Assembly: GCA_964036045.1 (NCBI GenBank)
Contig: OZ038398.1
Span: 22,410,486 to 22,474,485 of the forward strand
DNA from: Eutreptiella sp. 'Long Island Sound 2002'
Taxonomy: Eukaryota > Euglenozoa > Euglenophyceae > Eutreptiales > Eutreptiaceae
Direction: 5' to 3'
Length of the DNA: 64,000 bases
Made by a program: the position numbers and the translations under genes. The notes under the pieces were generated by a model. It was not told the DNA's origin, did no database searches, and worked only from the letters and a program-made list of their open reading frames with translations. Position 1 is the stretch's first letter; every line of letters starts with the position of its first letter. Below, one piece after another: positions 16,769-29,700 of the stretch.

Positions 16769-18550
16769 TCAGTCCCTAGCTTTAGTCTTGGAGGCAAGCG
16801 TCTCAGCGAGCCTCAGCAACTCACCGAGGTTGTTCTGGGACAAGTAGTCAACCAGAACTGAGTTTAGGCGCCCCTCAGGTAGAACAAACGCAGAGAAGGG
16901 CTCCGAGGTGGCCTCTTCGACTCCAAACCCTTCCCAGAGGGTGAGGAAGCGCTAAGCCTGGCGGTAGCGGTGGCGTAGGACGGACTTCACCAGGTAGAAG
17001 CCCTCCTTAGCCATCTCCTCGGCGTTCATGTCGGGGAGTTCCCCTTCAACTTCCATAGGGCTGGCAACCCCTTGTAAGTCTAGGGCGGCGATCTCCTCAT
17101 CGTTAAGCTCCCACTCTTCCCCACAGAGGTCTTCAGGGTCATAGTAACGCTTCAGATGTTGAGCAGCGCACACCAGGGTCCCCCCTAGACGGGGAGAACA
17201 CCGCACGGTGATACGGTGTCCATCCACAGATAGAATCTTGTAGGGCCCGAAGTATGGGTCGTCGCTGGTAGAGCGTGGCCAGGCGGGTAGTCGGCTGTGA
17301 TGCACCAGCACCCAGTCCCCCTCTTGGTAGGTGGCCGGTACTCGGTGCTTGTTCTTCTTGTTCCACTGACGCTCCCTCACTCTCTGGAGCATAGCCTTGG
17401 CCTTGTCCACCTTGGCTTGTTGCTCTTGGACCCATTCACCCACAGAAGAATGGGTGTCCTCTGGATAGGGGGCATGTAGGAACCACGCCGGGCGCCCTAG
17501 GAATAGGTCATGGGGCGAGTAGCCAGTAGCGGAACTCTCTTGGGAGTTCATCATCAAGGATATGACGGGGAGTAGTCTCACCCAGCCTCTGGTGCGTTCA
17601 GTTTTGCACCATATCCTTACATTCTCCTTGAGGACACGGATCTGTCGCTCACATAGGGGGTTGCTCGTGTGCGAGTAGGGGATCCCTGTAGACACCTGGA
17701 CATTGAGGGATCTCAGGACCCTCTTGTACCAGCCGGTATCTGAGCGTACTCGTACGTCCTCATCGGAGTTGATCTCCTTGGGCGCCCCATAGACACAAAA
17801 CCACTCCTCCAGGAGTATCTTGATAGTCTCCTCCCCGGTAATGTGTTTGGTACATGGGAACACCCTGGTAAACCTGGTCAACCCACAGGTTACCACGAGG
17901 GCGAAGTCATAGCCCCCGAACTTCGGCATCTCCGTGTAGTCCACGTATAGAACACTGTTAGCACAGTGAGGGATGGGCAGGGTCGAGTAGAGAGCTCTGT
18001 CCCTGATAACCCGTGGTTTGCAGGACCCGTACGGGCACTTGTCCACGATAGGCTGGAGGGTTTTCCGCAGTTGGTCGTCAGTCCACGTAGTGTGGAACCG
18101 CTTCTTGAATAGCCTCAGGGTACGGTCAGCAGCCACATGACCGCTGGACTCATTGGTCCACTTCAGCAGCGCTGGGACTCTGTCACTAGGTACCACGATG
18201 CGGTCCTCGTGCCAGAGGTAGCTCTTGTCCCTCTTCCACTGATCTTGGTTGACAAGGAGGGGTTCGAGGCGTTTCTCCAGCCGCTTGTAGATATCCCCAA
18301 ACTCCTTCAGGTACTCCGATTGTTGGAGTCCATCCAGGGGGCGTATCATAGTCATGTTGAGGTCCAAGTGGACGTCCATACGGCTGAACGCCTCCTTAGC
18401 CAGCGCTTCAGACCGGGCACCAATCAGGGCGTCGAAGTTGTTGCGGCTGATGTAGTCTGCACACTCGTTCTTCACTCCCTGGATATGGTGTACCGTCAGC
18501 CGTAGTTGACTGAGGTAGGTCCACCAACGCCGTAGCTTGGCCTTCTCAGG
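16769..18550 (-). pseudogene. pol: Ty3/gypsy-type retrotransposon pol, 3' half: RNase H tail, integrase, split chromodomain
   Basis: Counting from the satellite junction, 532 codons are open to a TAG at 16,952-16,954. Residues 21-36 (HHIQGVKNECADYISR) match the end of RNase H. Residues 138-177 form a degenerate zinc-binding region with H138, C172 and C177; the first expected His is absent and the Cys pair is CX4C. The integrase core shows D204, D265 and E301, giving the D,D(35)E triad. GPY follows at 435-437. A chromodomain begins at 519 (YLVKSVLRHRY). The TAG falls inside it, and the same frame then stays open 60 codons with FLTLWEGF and EATSEP, both chromodomain-like, to a TGA at 16,769-16,771. 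Protease, reverse transcriptase and most of RNase H are missing, replaced by satellite. It would integrate element cDNA, and the chromodomain would steer it to chromatin. It is probably dead. TAG readthrough is an untested alternative. Confidence 0.88.
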
Positions 18551-18559
18551 CGGAAGCGC

Positions 18560-20400
18560 CGGAACATGTTCCGGAAGCGCCGGAACATGTTCCGGAAGCG
18601 CCGGAACATGTTCCGGAAGCACCGGAACATTTTCCGGAAGCGCCGGATCATGTTCCGGAAGCGTCGGAACATGTTCCGGAAGCGTCGGAACATGTTCCGG
18701 AAGCGCTGGAACATGTTCCGGAAGCGCCGGAACATCTTCCGGAAGCGCCGGAACATCTTCCAGAAGCGCCGGAACATGTTCCGGAAGGACGGGAACATGT
18801 TCCGGAAGGGCCGGAACATGTTCCGGAAGGACCGGAACATGTTCTGGAAGCGCCGGAACATGTTCCGGAAGCGCCGGAACATGTTCCGGAAGCACCGGAA
18901 CATGTTCCGGAAGCGCCGGAACACGTTCCGGAAGCGCCGGAACATGTTCCGGAAGGACGGGAACATGTTCCGCAAGCACCGGAACATGTTCCGGAAGCGC
19001 CGGAACATGTTCCGGAAGCGCCGGAACATGTTCCGGAAGCGCCGGAACATGTTCCGGAAGCACCGGAACTTGTTCCGGAAGCACCGGAACATGTTCCGGA
19101 ATCACCGGAACATGTTCCTGAAGCGCCGGAACATGTTCCGGAAGCGCCGGAACATGTTCCGGAAGCGCCGGAACATGTTCCGGAAGCGCCGGAACATGTT
19201 CCGGAAGCGCCGGAACATGTTCCGGAAGGACCGGAACATGTTCCGGAAGCACCAGAACATGTTCCGGAAGGGACGGAACATGTTCCGGAAGCGACGGAAC
19301 ATGTTCCAAAAGCGACGGAACATGTTCCGGAAGGACCGGAACATGTTCCGGAAGTGCCGGAACATGTTCCGGAGAGACCGGAAAATGTTCCGGAAGCACC
19401 GGAACATGTTCCGGAAGGACCGGAACATGTTCCGGAAGCACCGGAACATGTTCCGGAAGGACCGGAACATGTTCCGGAAGCACCGGAACATGTTCCGGAA
19501 GGGCCGGAACATGTTCCGGAAGCGCCGGAACATGTTCCGGAAGCGCCCGAACATGTTCCGGAAGGACCGGAACATGTTCCGGAAGCGCCGGAACATGTTC
19601 CGGAAGCACCGGAACATTTTCCGGAAGCGCCGGATCATGTTCCGGAAGCGCCGGAACATGTTCCGGAAGCGTCGGAACATGTTCCGGAAGCGTCGGAACA
19701 TGTTCCGGAAGCGCTGGAACATGTTCCGGAAGCGCCGGAACATCTTCCGGAAGCGCCGGAACATCTTCCAGAAGCGCCGGAACATGTTCCGGAAGGACGG
19801 GAACATGTTCCGGAAGGGCCGGAACATGTTCCGGAAGGACCGGGACATGTTCTGGAAGCGCCGGAACATGTTCCGGAAGCGCCGGAACATGTTCCGGAAG
19901 CACCGGAACATGTTCCGGAAGCGCCGGAACATGTTCCGGAAGCGCCGGAACATGTTCCGGAAGGACGGGAACATGTTCCGCAAGCGCCGGAACATGTTCC
20001 GGAAGCGCCGGAACATGTTCCGGAAGCACCGGAACATGTTCCGGAAGCACCGGAACATGTTCCTGAAGCGCCGGAACATGTTCCTGAAGCGCCGGAACAT
20101 GTTCCGGAAGCGCCGGAACATGTTCCGGAAGCGCCGGAACATGTTCCGGAAGCGCCGGAACATGTTCCGGAAGCGCCGGAACATGTTCCGGAAGGACCGG
20201 AACATGTTCCGGAAGCACCGGAACATGTTCCGGAAGGGACGGAACATGTTCCGGAAGCGACGGAACATGTTCCAAAAGCGACGGAACATGTTCCGGAAGG
20301 ACCGGAACATGTTCCGGAAGTGCCGGAACATGTTCCGGAGAGACCGGAAAATGTTCCGGAAGCACCGGAACATGTTCCGGAAGGACCGGAACATGTTCCG
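18560..20400. repeat. Higher-order duplication, offset 987 bp (47 units)
   Basis: Distinctive units (AACATTTTCC followed by a GGATCATG unit, then two GCGTCGG units, GCGCTGG, two AACATCTTCC and a CCAGAAGCG unit) occur from 18,630 and again from 19,617 in the same order. The offset is exactly 47 satellite units. Confidence 0.85.
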
Positions 20401-21999
20401 GAAGCACCGGAACATGTTCCGGAAGGACCGGAACATGTTCCGGAAGCACCGGAACATGTTCCGGAAGGGCCGGAACATGTTCCGGAAGCACCGGAACATG
20501 TTCCGGAAGGACCGGAACATGTTCCGGAAGGACCGGAACATGTTCCGGAAGCACCGGAGCATGTTCCGGAAGCGCCGGAACATGTTCCGGAAGCGCCCGA
20601 ACATGTTCCGGAAGGACCGGAACATGTTCCGGAAGCGCCGGAACATGTTCCGGAAGCGACGGAACATGTTCCGGAAGCGCCGGAACATGTTCCGGAAGCA
20701 CCGGAACATGTTCCGGAAGGACCGGAACATGTTCCGGAAGGACCGGAACATGTTCCTGAAGCGCCGGAACATGTTCCGGAAGGACCGGAACATGTTTTGG
20801 AAGGACCGGAACATGTTCCGGAAGCACCGGATAATGATCCGGAAGCACCGGAACATGTTCCGGAAGCGCCGCCGGAACATGTTCCGGAAGCGCCGGAACA
20901 TGTTCCGGAAGGACCGGAACATGTTCCCGGAGCGCCAGAACATGTTCCGGAAGGACCGGAACATGTTCCCGAAGGACCAGAAGATGTTCCGGAAGCACCG
21001 GAACATGTTCCGGAAGGACCGAAACATGTTCTGGAAGGACCGGAACATGTTCCGGAAGCACCGGAAAATGTTCCGGAAGCACCGGAACATGTTCCGGAAG
21101 CGCCGCCGGAACATGTTCCGGAAGCGCCGGAACATGTTCCGGAAGGACCGGAACATGTTCCGGAAGGACCGGAACATGTTCCGGAAGCGCCGGAACATGT
21201 TCCGGAAGCGACGGAACATGTTCCGGAAGCGCCGGAACATGTTCCGGAAGGACCGGAACTTGTTCCGGAAGCACCGGAACATGTTCCGGAAGCACCGGAA
21301 CATGTTCCTGAAGCGCCGGAACATGTTCCGGAAGCACCGGAACATGTTCCGGAAGCGCCGGAACATGTTCCGGAAGCGCCGGAACATGTTCCGGAAGCGC
21401 CGGAACATGTTCCGGAAGCACCGGAACATGTTCCGGAAGCGCCGGAACATGTTCCGGAAGCGCCGGAACATGTTCCGGAAGCGCCGGAACATGTTCCGGA
21501 AGCGCCGGAACATGTTCCGGAAGCACCGGAACATGTTCCGGAAGCGCCGGAACATGTTCCGGAAGCGCCGGAACATGTTCCGGAAGGACCGGAACATGTT
21601 CCGGAAGCGCCGGAACATGTTCCGGAAGCGCCGGAACATGTTCCGGAAGCGCCGGAACATGTTCCGGAAGCGCCGGAACATGTTCCGGAAGCGCCGGAAC
21701 ATGTTCCGGAAGCACCGGAACATGTTCCGGAAGCACCGGAACATGTTCCGGAAGCACCGGAACATGTTCCTGAAGCGCCGGAACATGTTCCGGAAGCACC
21801 GGAACATGTTCCGGAAGCGCCCGAACATGTTCCTGAAGCGCCGGAACATGTTCCGGAAGCACCGGAACATGTTCCGGAAGCGCCCGAACATGTTCCGGAA
21901 GCGCCGGAACATGTTCCGGAAGCGCCGGAACATGTTCCGGAAGCACCGGAACATGTTCCGGAAGCGAACATGTTCCGGAAGCGCCGGAACATGTTCCGG

Positions 22000-23990
22000 A
22001 AGCACCGGAACATGTTCCGGAAGCGCCAGAACATGTTCCGGAAGCGCCGGAACATGTTCCGGAAGGACCGGAACATGTTCCGGAAGCGCCGGAACATGTT
22101 CCGGGAGGACCGGAACATGTTCCGGAAGCACCGGAACATGTTCCGGAAGCGACGGAACATGTTCCGGAAGCGACGGAACATGTTCCAAAAGCGACGGAAC
22201 ATGTTCCGGAAGGACCGGAACATGTTCCGAAAGCCCCGGAACATGTTCCGGAAGCACCGGAACATGTTCCGGAAGGGCCGGAACATGTTCCGGAAGCACC
22301 GGAACATGTTCCAGTGCTTCCGGAACCTGTTCCGGAAGCGCCGGAACATGTTCCGGAAGCACCGGAACATGTTCCGGAAGGACCGGAACATGTTCCGGAA
22401 GCACCGGAGCATGTTCCGGAAGCGCCGGAACATGTTCCGGAAGCGCCGGAACATGTTCCGGAAGCGCCGGAACATGTTCCGGAAGGACCGGAACATGTTC
22501 CGGAAGCGCCGGAACATGTTCCGGAAGCGACGGAACATGTTCCGGAAGCGCCGGAACATGTTCCGGAAGCACCGGAACATGTTCCGGAAGGACCGGAACA
22601 TGTTCCGGAAGGACCGGAACATGTTCCTGAAGCGCCGGAACATGTTGCGGAAGGACCGGAACATGTTCTGGAAGGACCGGAACATGTTCCGGAAGCACCG
22701 GAAAATGATCCGGAAGCACCGGAACATGTTCCGGAAGCGCCGCCGGAACATGTTCCGGAAGCGCCAGAACATGTTCCGGAAGGACCGGAACATGTTCCGG
22801 GGGGACCGGAACATGTTCCGGAAGCACCGGAACATGTTCCGGAAGGACCGAAACATGTTCTGGAAGGACCGGAACATGTTCCGGAAGCACCGGAAAATGT
22901 TCCGGAAGCACCGTAACATGTTCCGGAAGCGCCGCCGGAACATGTTCCGGAAGCACCGGAACATGTTCCGGAAGCGCCGGAACATGTTCCGGAAGCACCG
23001 GAACATGTTCCGGAAGCGCCGGAACATGTTCCGGAAGCGCCGGAACATGTTCCGGAAGGACCGGAACATGTTCCGGAAGCGCCGGAACATGTTCCGGGAG
23101 GACCGGAACATGTTCCGGAAGCACCGGAACATGTTCCGGAAGCGACGGAACATGTTCCGGAAGCGACGGAACATGTTCCAAAAGCGACGGAACATGTTCC
23201 GGAAGGACCGGAACATGTTCCGAAAGCCCCGGAACATGTTCCGGAAGCACCGGAACATGTTCCGGAAGGGCCGGAACATGTTCCGGAAGCACCGGAACAT
23301 GTTCCAGTGCTTCCGGAACCTGTTCCGGAAGCGCCGGAACATGTTCCGGAAGCACCGGAACATGTTCCGGAAGGACCGGAACATGTTCCGGAAGCACCGG
23401 AGCATGTTCCGGAAGCGCCGGAACATGTTCCGGAAGCGCCGGAACATGTTCCGGAAGCGCCGGAACATGTTCCGGAAGGACCGGAACATGTTCCGGAAGC
23501 GCCGGAACATGTTCCGGAAGCGACGGAACATGTTCCGGAAGCGCCGGAACATGTTCCGGAAGCACCGGAACATGTTCCGGAAGGACCGGAACATGTTCCG
23601 GAAGGACCGGAACATGTTCCTGAAGCGCCGGAACATGTTGCGGAAGGACCGGAACATGTTCTGGAAGGACCGGAACATGTTCCGGAAGCACCGGAAAATG
23701 ATCCGGAAGCACCGGAACATGTTCCGGAAGCGCCGCCGGAACATGTTCCGGAAGCGCCAGAACATGTTCCGGAAGGACCGGAACATGTTCCGGGGGGACC
23801 GGAACATGTTCCGGAAGCACCGGAACATGTTCCGGAAGGACCGAAACATGTTCTGGAAGGACCGGAACATGTTCCGGAAGCACCGGAAAATGTTCCGGAA
23901 GCACCGTAACATGTTCCGGAAGCGCCGCCGGAACATGTTCCGGAAGCACCGGAACATGTTCCGGAAGCGCCGGAACATGTTCCGGAAGGA
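22000..23990. repeat. Tandem higher-order duplication, offset 993 bp
   Basis: A block with GGGAGGACC at 22,103, a flipped spacer at 22,314 and ACCTGTTCC, GTTGCGG, GATCC, GGGGGGACC and CACCGTAAC variants repeats at +993 bp (23,096, 23,307 and on). Over at least 600 bp the two copies look identical. The offset is 47 units plus 6 bp because each copy carries two +3-bp units. Confidence 0.88.
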
Positions 23991-24079
23991 CGGGAACACG
24001 TTCCGGAAGCACCGGAACATGTTCCGGAAGCACCGGAACATGTTCCGGAAGCGCCGGAACATGTTCCGGAAGCGCCGGA

Positions 24080-26740
24080 ACATGTTCCAGAAGCGCCGGA
24101 ACATGTTCCGGAAGCACCGGAACATGTTCCGGAAGGACCGGAACATGTTCCGGAAGCGCCGGAACATGTTCCGGAAGCGACGGAACATGTTCCGGAAGGA
24201 CCGGAACTTGTTCCGCAAGCGCCGGAACATGTTCCTGAAGCGCCGGGACATGTTCCGGAAGCGCCTGAACATGTTCCGGAAGCGCCGGAACATGTTCCGG
24301 AAGCGCCGGAACATGTTCCGGAAGCGCCGGAACATGTTCCGGAAGCGCCAGAACATGTTCCGGAAGCGCCGGAACATGTTCCGGAAGGACCGGAACATGT
24401 TCCGGAAGCGCCGAAACATGTTCAGGAAGCGCCGGAACATGTTCCGGAAGCACCGGAACATGTTCTGGATGCGCCGGAACATGTTCCGGAAGCGCCGGAA
24501 CATGTTCCGGAAGCACCGGAACATGTTCCGGAAGCACCGGAACATGTTCCGGAGGCGACGGAACATGTTCCGGAAGCACCAGAACATGTTCCGGAAGCGC
24601 CGGAACATGTTCCGGAAGCACCGGAACATGTTCCGGAAGCGCCGGAACATGTTCCGGAAGCGCCGGAACATGTTCCGGAAGCACCGGAACATGTTCCGGG
24701 AGGACCGGAACATGTTCCGGAAGCACCGGAACATGTTCCGGAAGCACCAGAACATGTTCAGGAAGGGCCGGTACATGTTCCGGAAGCACCAGAACATGTT
24801 CCGGAAGGACCGGAACATGTTCCGGAAGCACCGGAACATGTTCCGGAAGCACCGGAACATGTTCCGCAAGGACCGGAACATGTTCCGGAAGCGCCGGAAC
24901 ATGTTCCGGAAGGACCGGAACATGTTCCGGAAGCGCCGGAACATGTTCCGGAAGCGACGGAACATGTTCCGGAAGCGCGGGAACATGTTCCGGAAGCACC
25001 GGAACATGTTCCGGAAGCGCCGGAACATGTTCCGGAAGCGCCAGAACATGTTCCTGAAGCGCCGGAACATGTTCCGGAAGGACCGGAACATGTTCCGGAA
25101 GCACCAGAACATGTTCCGGAAGCACGGGAACATGTTCCGGAAGCGCCGGAACATGTTCCGGAAGCACCGGAACATGTTCCGGAAGCGCCGGAACATGTTC
25201 CGGAAGCACTGAAACATGTTCCGGAAGCACCCGAACATGTTCCGGAAGGACCGGAACATCTTCCGGAAGGACCGGAACATCTTCCGGAAGCACCGGAACA
25301 TTTTCCGGAAGCACCGGAACATGTTCCGGAAGCGCCGGAACATGTTCCGGAAGGACCGGAACATATTCCGGAAGCGCCGGAACATGTTCCGGAAGCGACG
25401 GAACATGTTCCGGAAGCGCCGGAACATGTTCCGGAAGCGCCGGCACATGTTCCGGAAGCGCCGGAACATGTTCCGGAAACACCGGAACATGTTCCGGAAG
25501 GACCGGAACATGTTCCGGAAGGACCGGAACATGTTCCGGAGGGACCGGAACATGTTCCGGAGGGACCGGAACATGTTCCGGAAGCGCCGGAACATGTTCC
25601 GGAAGGACCGGAACATGTTCCGGAAGGACCGGAACATGTTCCGGAAGCACCGGAACATGTTCCGGAAGCACCGGAACATGTTCCGGAAGCGCCGGAACAT
25701 GTTCCGGAAGCACCGGAACATGTTCCGGAAGCGCTGGAACATGTTCCGGAAGCGCCGGAAATTTTTCCGGAAGCACCGGAACATGTTCCGGAAGGACCGG
25801 AACATGTTCCGGAAGCACCGGAACATGTTCCGGAAGCACTGGAACATGTTCCGGAAGCGCCGGAACATGTTCCGGAAGCGCCGGAACATGTTCCAGAAGC
25901 GCCGGAACATGTTCCGGAAGCACCGGAACATGTTCCGGAAGGACCGGAACATGTTCCGGAAGCGCCGGAACATGTTCCGGAAGCGACGGAACATGTTCCG
26001 GAAGGACCGGAACTTGTTCCGCAAGCGCCGGAACATGTTCCTGAAGCGCCGGGACATGTTCCGGAAGCGCCTGAACATGTTCCGGAAGCGCCGGAACATG
26101 TTCCGGAAGCGCCGGAACATGTTCCGGAAGCGCCGGAACATGTTCCGGAAGCGCCAGAACATGTTCCGGAAGCGCCGGAACATGTTCCGGAAGGACCGGA
26201 ACATGTTCCGGAAGCGCCGAAACATGTTCAGGAAGCGCCGGAACATGTTCCGGAAGCACCGGAACATGTTCTGGATGCGCCGGAACATGTTCCGGAAGCG
26301 CCGGAACATGTTCCGGAAGCACCGGAACATGTTCCGGAAGCACCGGAACATGTTCCGGAAGCGACGGAACATGTTCCGGAAGCACCAGAACATGTTCCGG
26401 AAGCGCCGGAACATGTTCCGGAAGCACCGGAACATGTTCCGGAAGCGCCGGAACATGTTCCGGAAGCGCCGGAACATGTTCCGGAAGCACCGGAACATGT
26501 TCCGGGAGGACCGGAACATGTTCCGGAAGCACCGGAACATGTTCCGGAAGCACCAGAACATGTTCAGGAAGGGCCGGTACATGTTCCGGAAGCACCAGAA
26601 CATGTTCCGGAAGGACCGGAACATGTTCCGGAAGCACCGGAACATGTTCCGGAAGCGCCGGAAAATTTTCCGGAAGCACCGGAACATGTTCCGGAAGCAC
26701 CGGAACATGTTCCGGAAGCGCCGGAACATGTTCCGGAAGC
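24080..26740. repeat. Higher-order duplication, offset 1,806 bp (86 units)
   Basis: The marker AACTTGTTCCGC followed by TTCCTGAAGCGCCGGGACATG, GCCTGAACATG and a CTGGATGCG unit occurs at 24,205 and 26,011. Flanking units match in order for several hundred bases. Confidence 0.8.
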
Positions 26741-29700
26741 GCCGGCACATGTTCCGAAAGCGCCGGAACATGTTCCGGAAGGACCGGAACATGTTCCGGA
26801 GGGACCGGAACATGTTCCGGGAGCGCCGGAACACGTTCCGGAAGCGCCGGAACATGTTCCGGAAGCACCGGAACATGTTCCGGAAGGACCGGAACATGTT
26901 CCAGAAGCGCCGGAACATGTTCCGGAAGGACCGGAACATGTTCCGGAAGCGCCGGAATATGTTCCGGAAGCACCGGAACATGTTCCGGAAGCACCAGAAT
27001 ATGTTCCGGAAGCGCCGGAACATGTTCCGGAAGGACCGGAACATGTTCCGGAAGCACCGGAACATGTTCCGGAAGCACCCGAACATGTTCCGGAAGGACC
27101 GGAACATGTTCCGGAAGGACCGGAACATCTTCCGGAAGCACCGGAACATTTTCCGGAAGCACCGGAACACGTTCCGGAAGCGCCGGAACACGTTCCGGAA
27201 GCGCCGGAACATGTTCCGGAAGGACCGGAACATGTTCCGGAAGGACCGGAACATGTTCCGGAAGCACCGGAACATGTTCCGCAAGCGCCGGAACAGGTTC
27301 CGGAAGCGCCGGAACATGTTCCGGAAGGACCCGAACATGTTCCGGAAGGACCGGAACATGTTCCGGAAGCATCGGAACATGTTCCGGAAGGGCCGGAACA
27401 TGTTCCGGAAGCACCGGAACATTTTCCGGAAGCACCGGAACATGTTCCGGAAGCGCCGGAACACGTTCCGGAAGCGCCGGAACATGTTCCGGAAGCACCG
27501 GAACATGTTCCGGAAGCACCGGAACATGTTCCGGAAGCACCGGAACATGTTCCGGAAGCGCCGGAACATGTTCCGGAAGCGCCGGAACATGTTCCTGAAG
27601 CGCCGGCACATGTTCCGGAAGCGCCGGAACATGTTCCGGAAACACCGGAACATGTTCCGGAAGCAGCGGAACATGTTCCGAAAGCACCGGAACATGTTCC
27701 GGAAGGACCGGAACATGTTCCGGAGGGACCGGAACATGTTCCGGAAGCGCCGGAACACGTTCCGGAAGCGCCGGAACATGTTCCGGAAGGACCGGAACAT
27801 GTTCCGGAAGGACCGGAACATGTTCCGGAAGCACCGGAACATGTTCCGGAAGCGCCGGAACATGTTCCGGAAGCACTGGAACATGTTCCGGAAGCGCCGG
27901 AACATGTTCCGGAAGGACCGGAACATGTTCCGGAAGCGCCGGAACATGTTCCGTAAGCACCGGAACATGTTCCGGAAGCACCGGAACATGTTCCGGAAGC
28001 ACCGGAACATGTTCCGGAAGCACCGGAACATGTTCCGGAAGCACCGGAACATGTTCCGGAAGCACTGGAACATGTTCCGGAAGCGCCGGAACATGTTCCG
28101 GAAGGACCGGAACATGTTCCGGAAGCACCGGAACATGTTCCGGAAGCACCGGAACATGTTTTGGAAGCGCCGGAACATGTTCCGGAAGCGCCGGAACGTG
28201 TTCCGGAAGCGCCGGCACATGTTCCGGAAGCGCCGGAACACGTTCCGGAAACACCGGAACATGTTCCGGAAGCAGCGGAACATGTTCCGAAAGCACCGGA
28301 ACATGTTCCGGAAGGACCGGAACATGTTCCGGAGGGACCGGAACATGTTCCGGGAGCGCCGGAGCACGTTCCGGAAGCGCCGGAACATGTTCCGGAAGCA
28401 CCGGAACATGTTCCGGAAGGACCGGAACATGTTCCGGAAGCGCCGGAACATGTTCCGGAAGGACCGGAACATGTTCCGGAAGCACCGGAATATGTTCCGG
28501 AAGCGCCGGAATATGTTCCGGAAGGACCGGAACATGTTCCGGAAGGACCGGAACATGTTCCGGAAGCACCGGAACATGTTCCGGAAGGACCGGAACATGT
28601 TCCGGAAGAGCCGGAACATGTTCCGGAAGCACCGGAACATGTTCCGGAAGGACCGGAACATGTTCCGGAAGCACCGGAACATGTTCCGGAAGCGCCGGAA
28701 CATGTTCCGGAATCGCCGGAACATGTTCCGGAAGGACCGGAACATGTTCCGGAAGCGCCGGAACATGTTCCGGAAGCGCCGGAACATGTTCCGGTGCTTC
28801 CGGAACATGTTCCGGAAGCACCGGAACATGTTTTGGAAGCGCCGGAACATGTTCCGGAAGCGCCGGAACGTGTTCCGGAAGCGCCGGCACATGTTCCGGA
28901 AGCGCCGGAACACGTTCCGGAAACACCGGAACATGTTCCGGAAGCAGCGGAACATGTTCCGAAAGCACCGGAACATGTTCCGGAAGGACCGGAACATGTT
29001 CCGGAGGGACCGGAACATGTTCCGGGAGCGCCGGAGCACGTTCCGGAAGCGCCGGAACATGTTCCGGAAGCACCGGAACATGTTCCGGAAGGACCGGAAC
29101 ATGTTCCGGAAGCGCCGGAACATGTTCCGGAAGGACCGGAACATGTTCCGGAAGCACCGAAACATGTTCCGGAAGCACCCGAACATGTTCCGGAAGGACC
29201 GGAACATGTTCCGGAAGGACCGGAACATCTTCCGGAAGCACCGGAACATTTTCCGGAAGCACCGGAACATGTTCCGGAAGCGCCGGAACATGTTCCGGAA
29301 GGACCGGAACATGTTCCGGAAGCACCGGAACATGTTCCGGAAGCGCCGGAACATGTTCCGGAAGCGCCGGAACATGTTCCGGAAGCGCCGGCACATGTTC
29401 CGGAAGCGCCGGAACATGTTCCGGAAACACCAAAACATGTTCCGGAAGCAGCGGAACATGTTCCGAAAGCACCGGAACATGTTCCGGAAGGACCGAAAGA
29501 CATGTTCCAGAGGGACCGAAACACGTTCCGGAAGCGCCGGAACACGTTCCGGAAGCGCCGGAACGTGTTCCGAAAGGACCGGAACGTGTTCCGGAAGGAC
29601 CGGAACATGTTCCGGAAGCACCGGAACATGTTCTGGAAGCGCCGGAACATGTTCCGGAAGCGCCGGAACATGTTCCGGAAGCGCCGGAACATGTTCCGGA

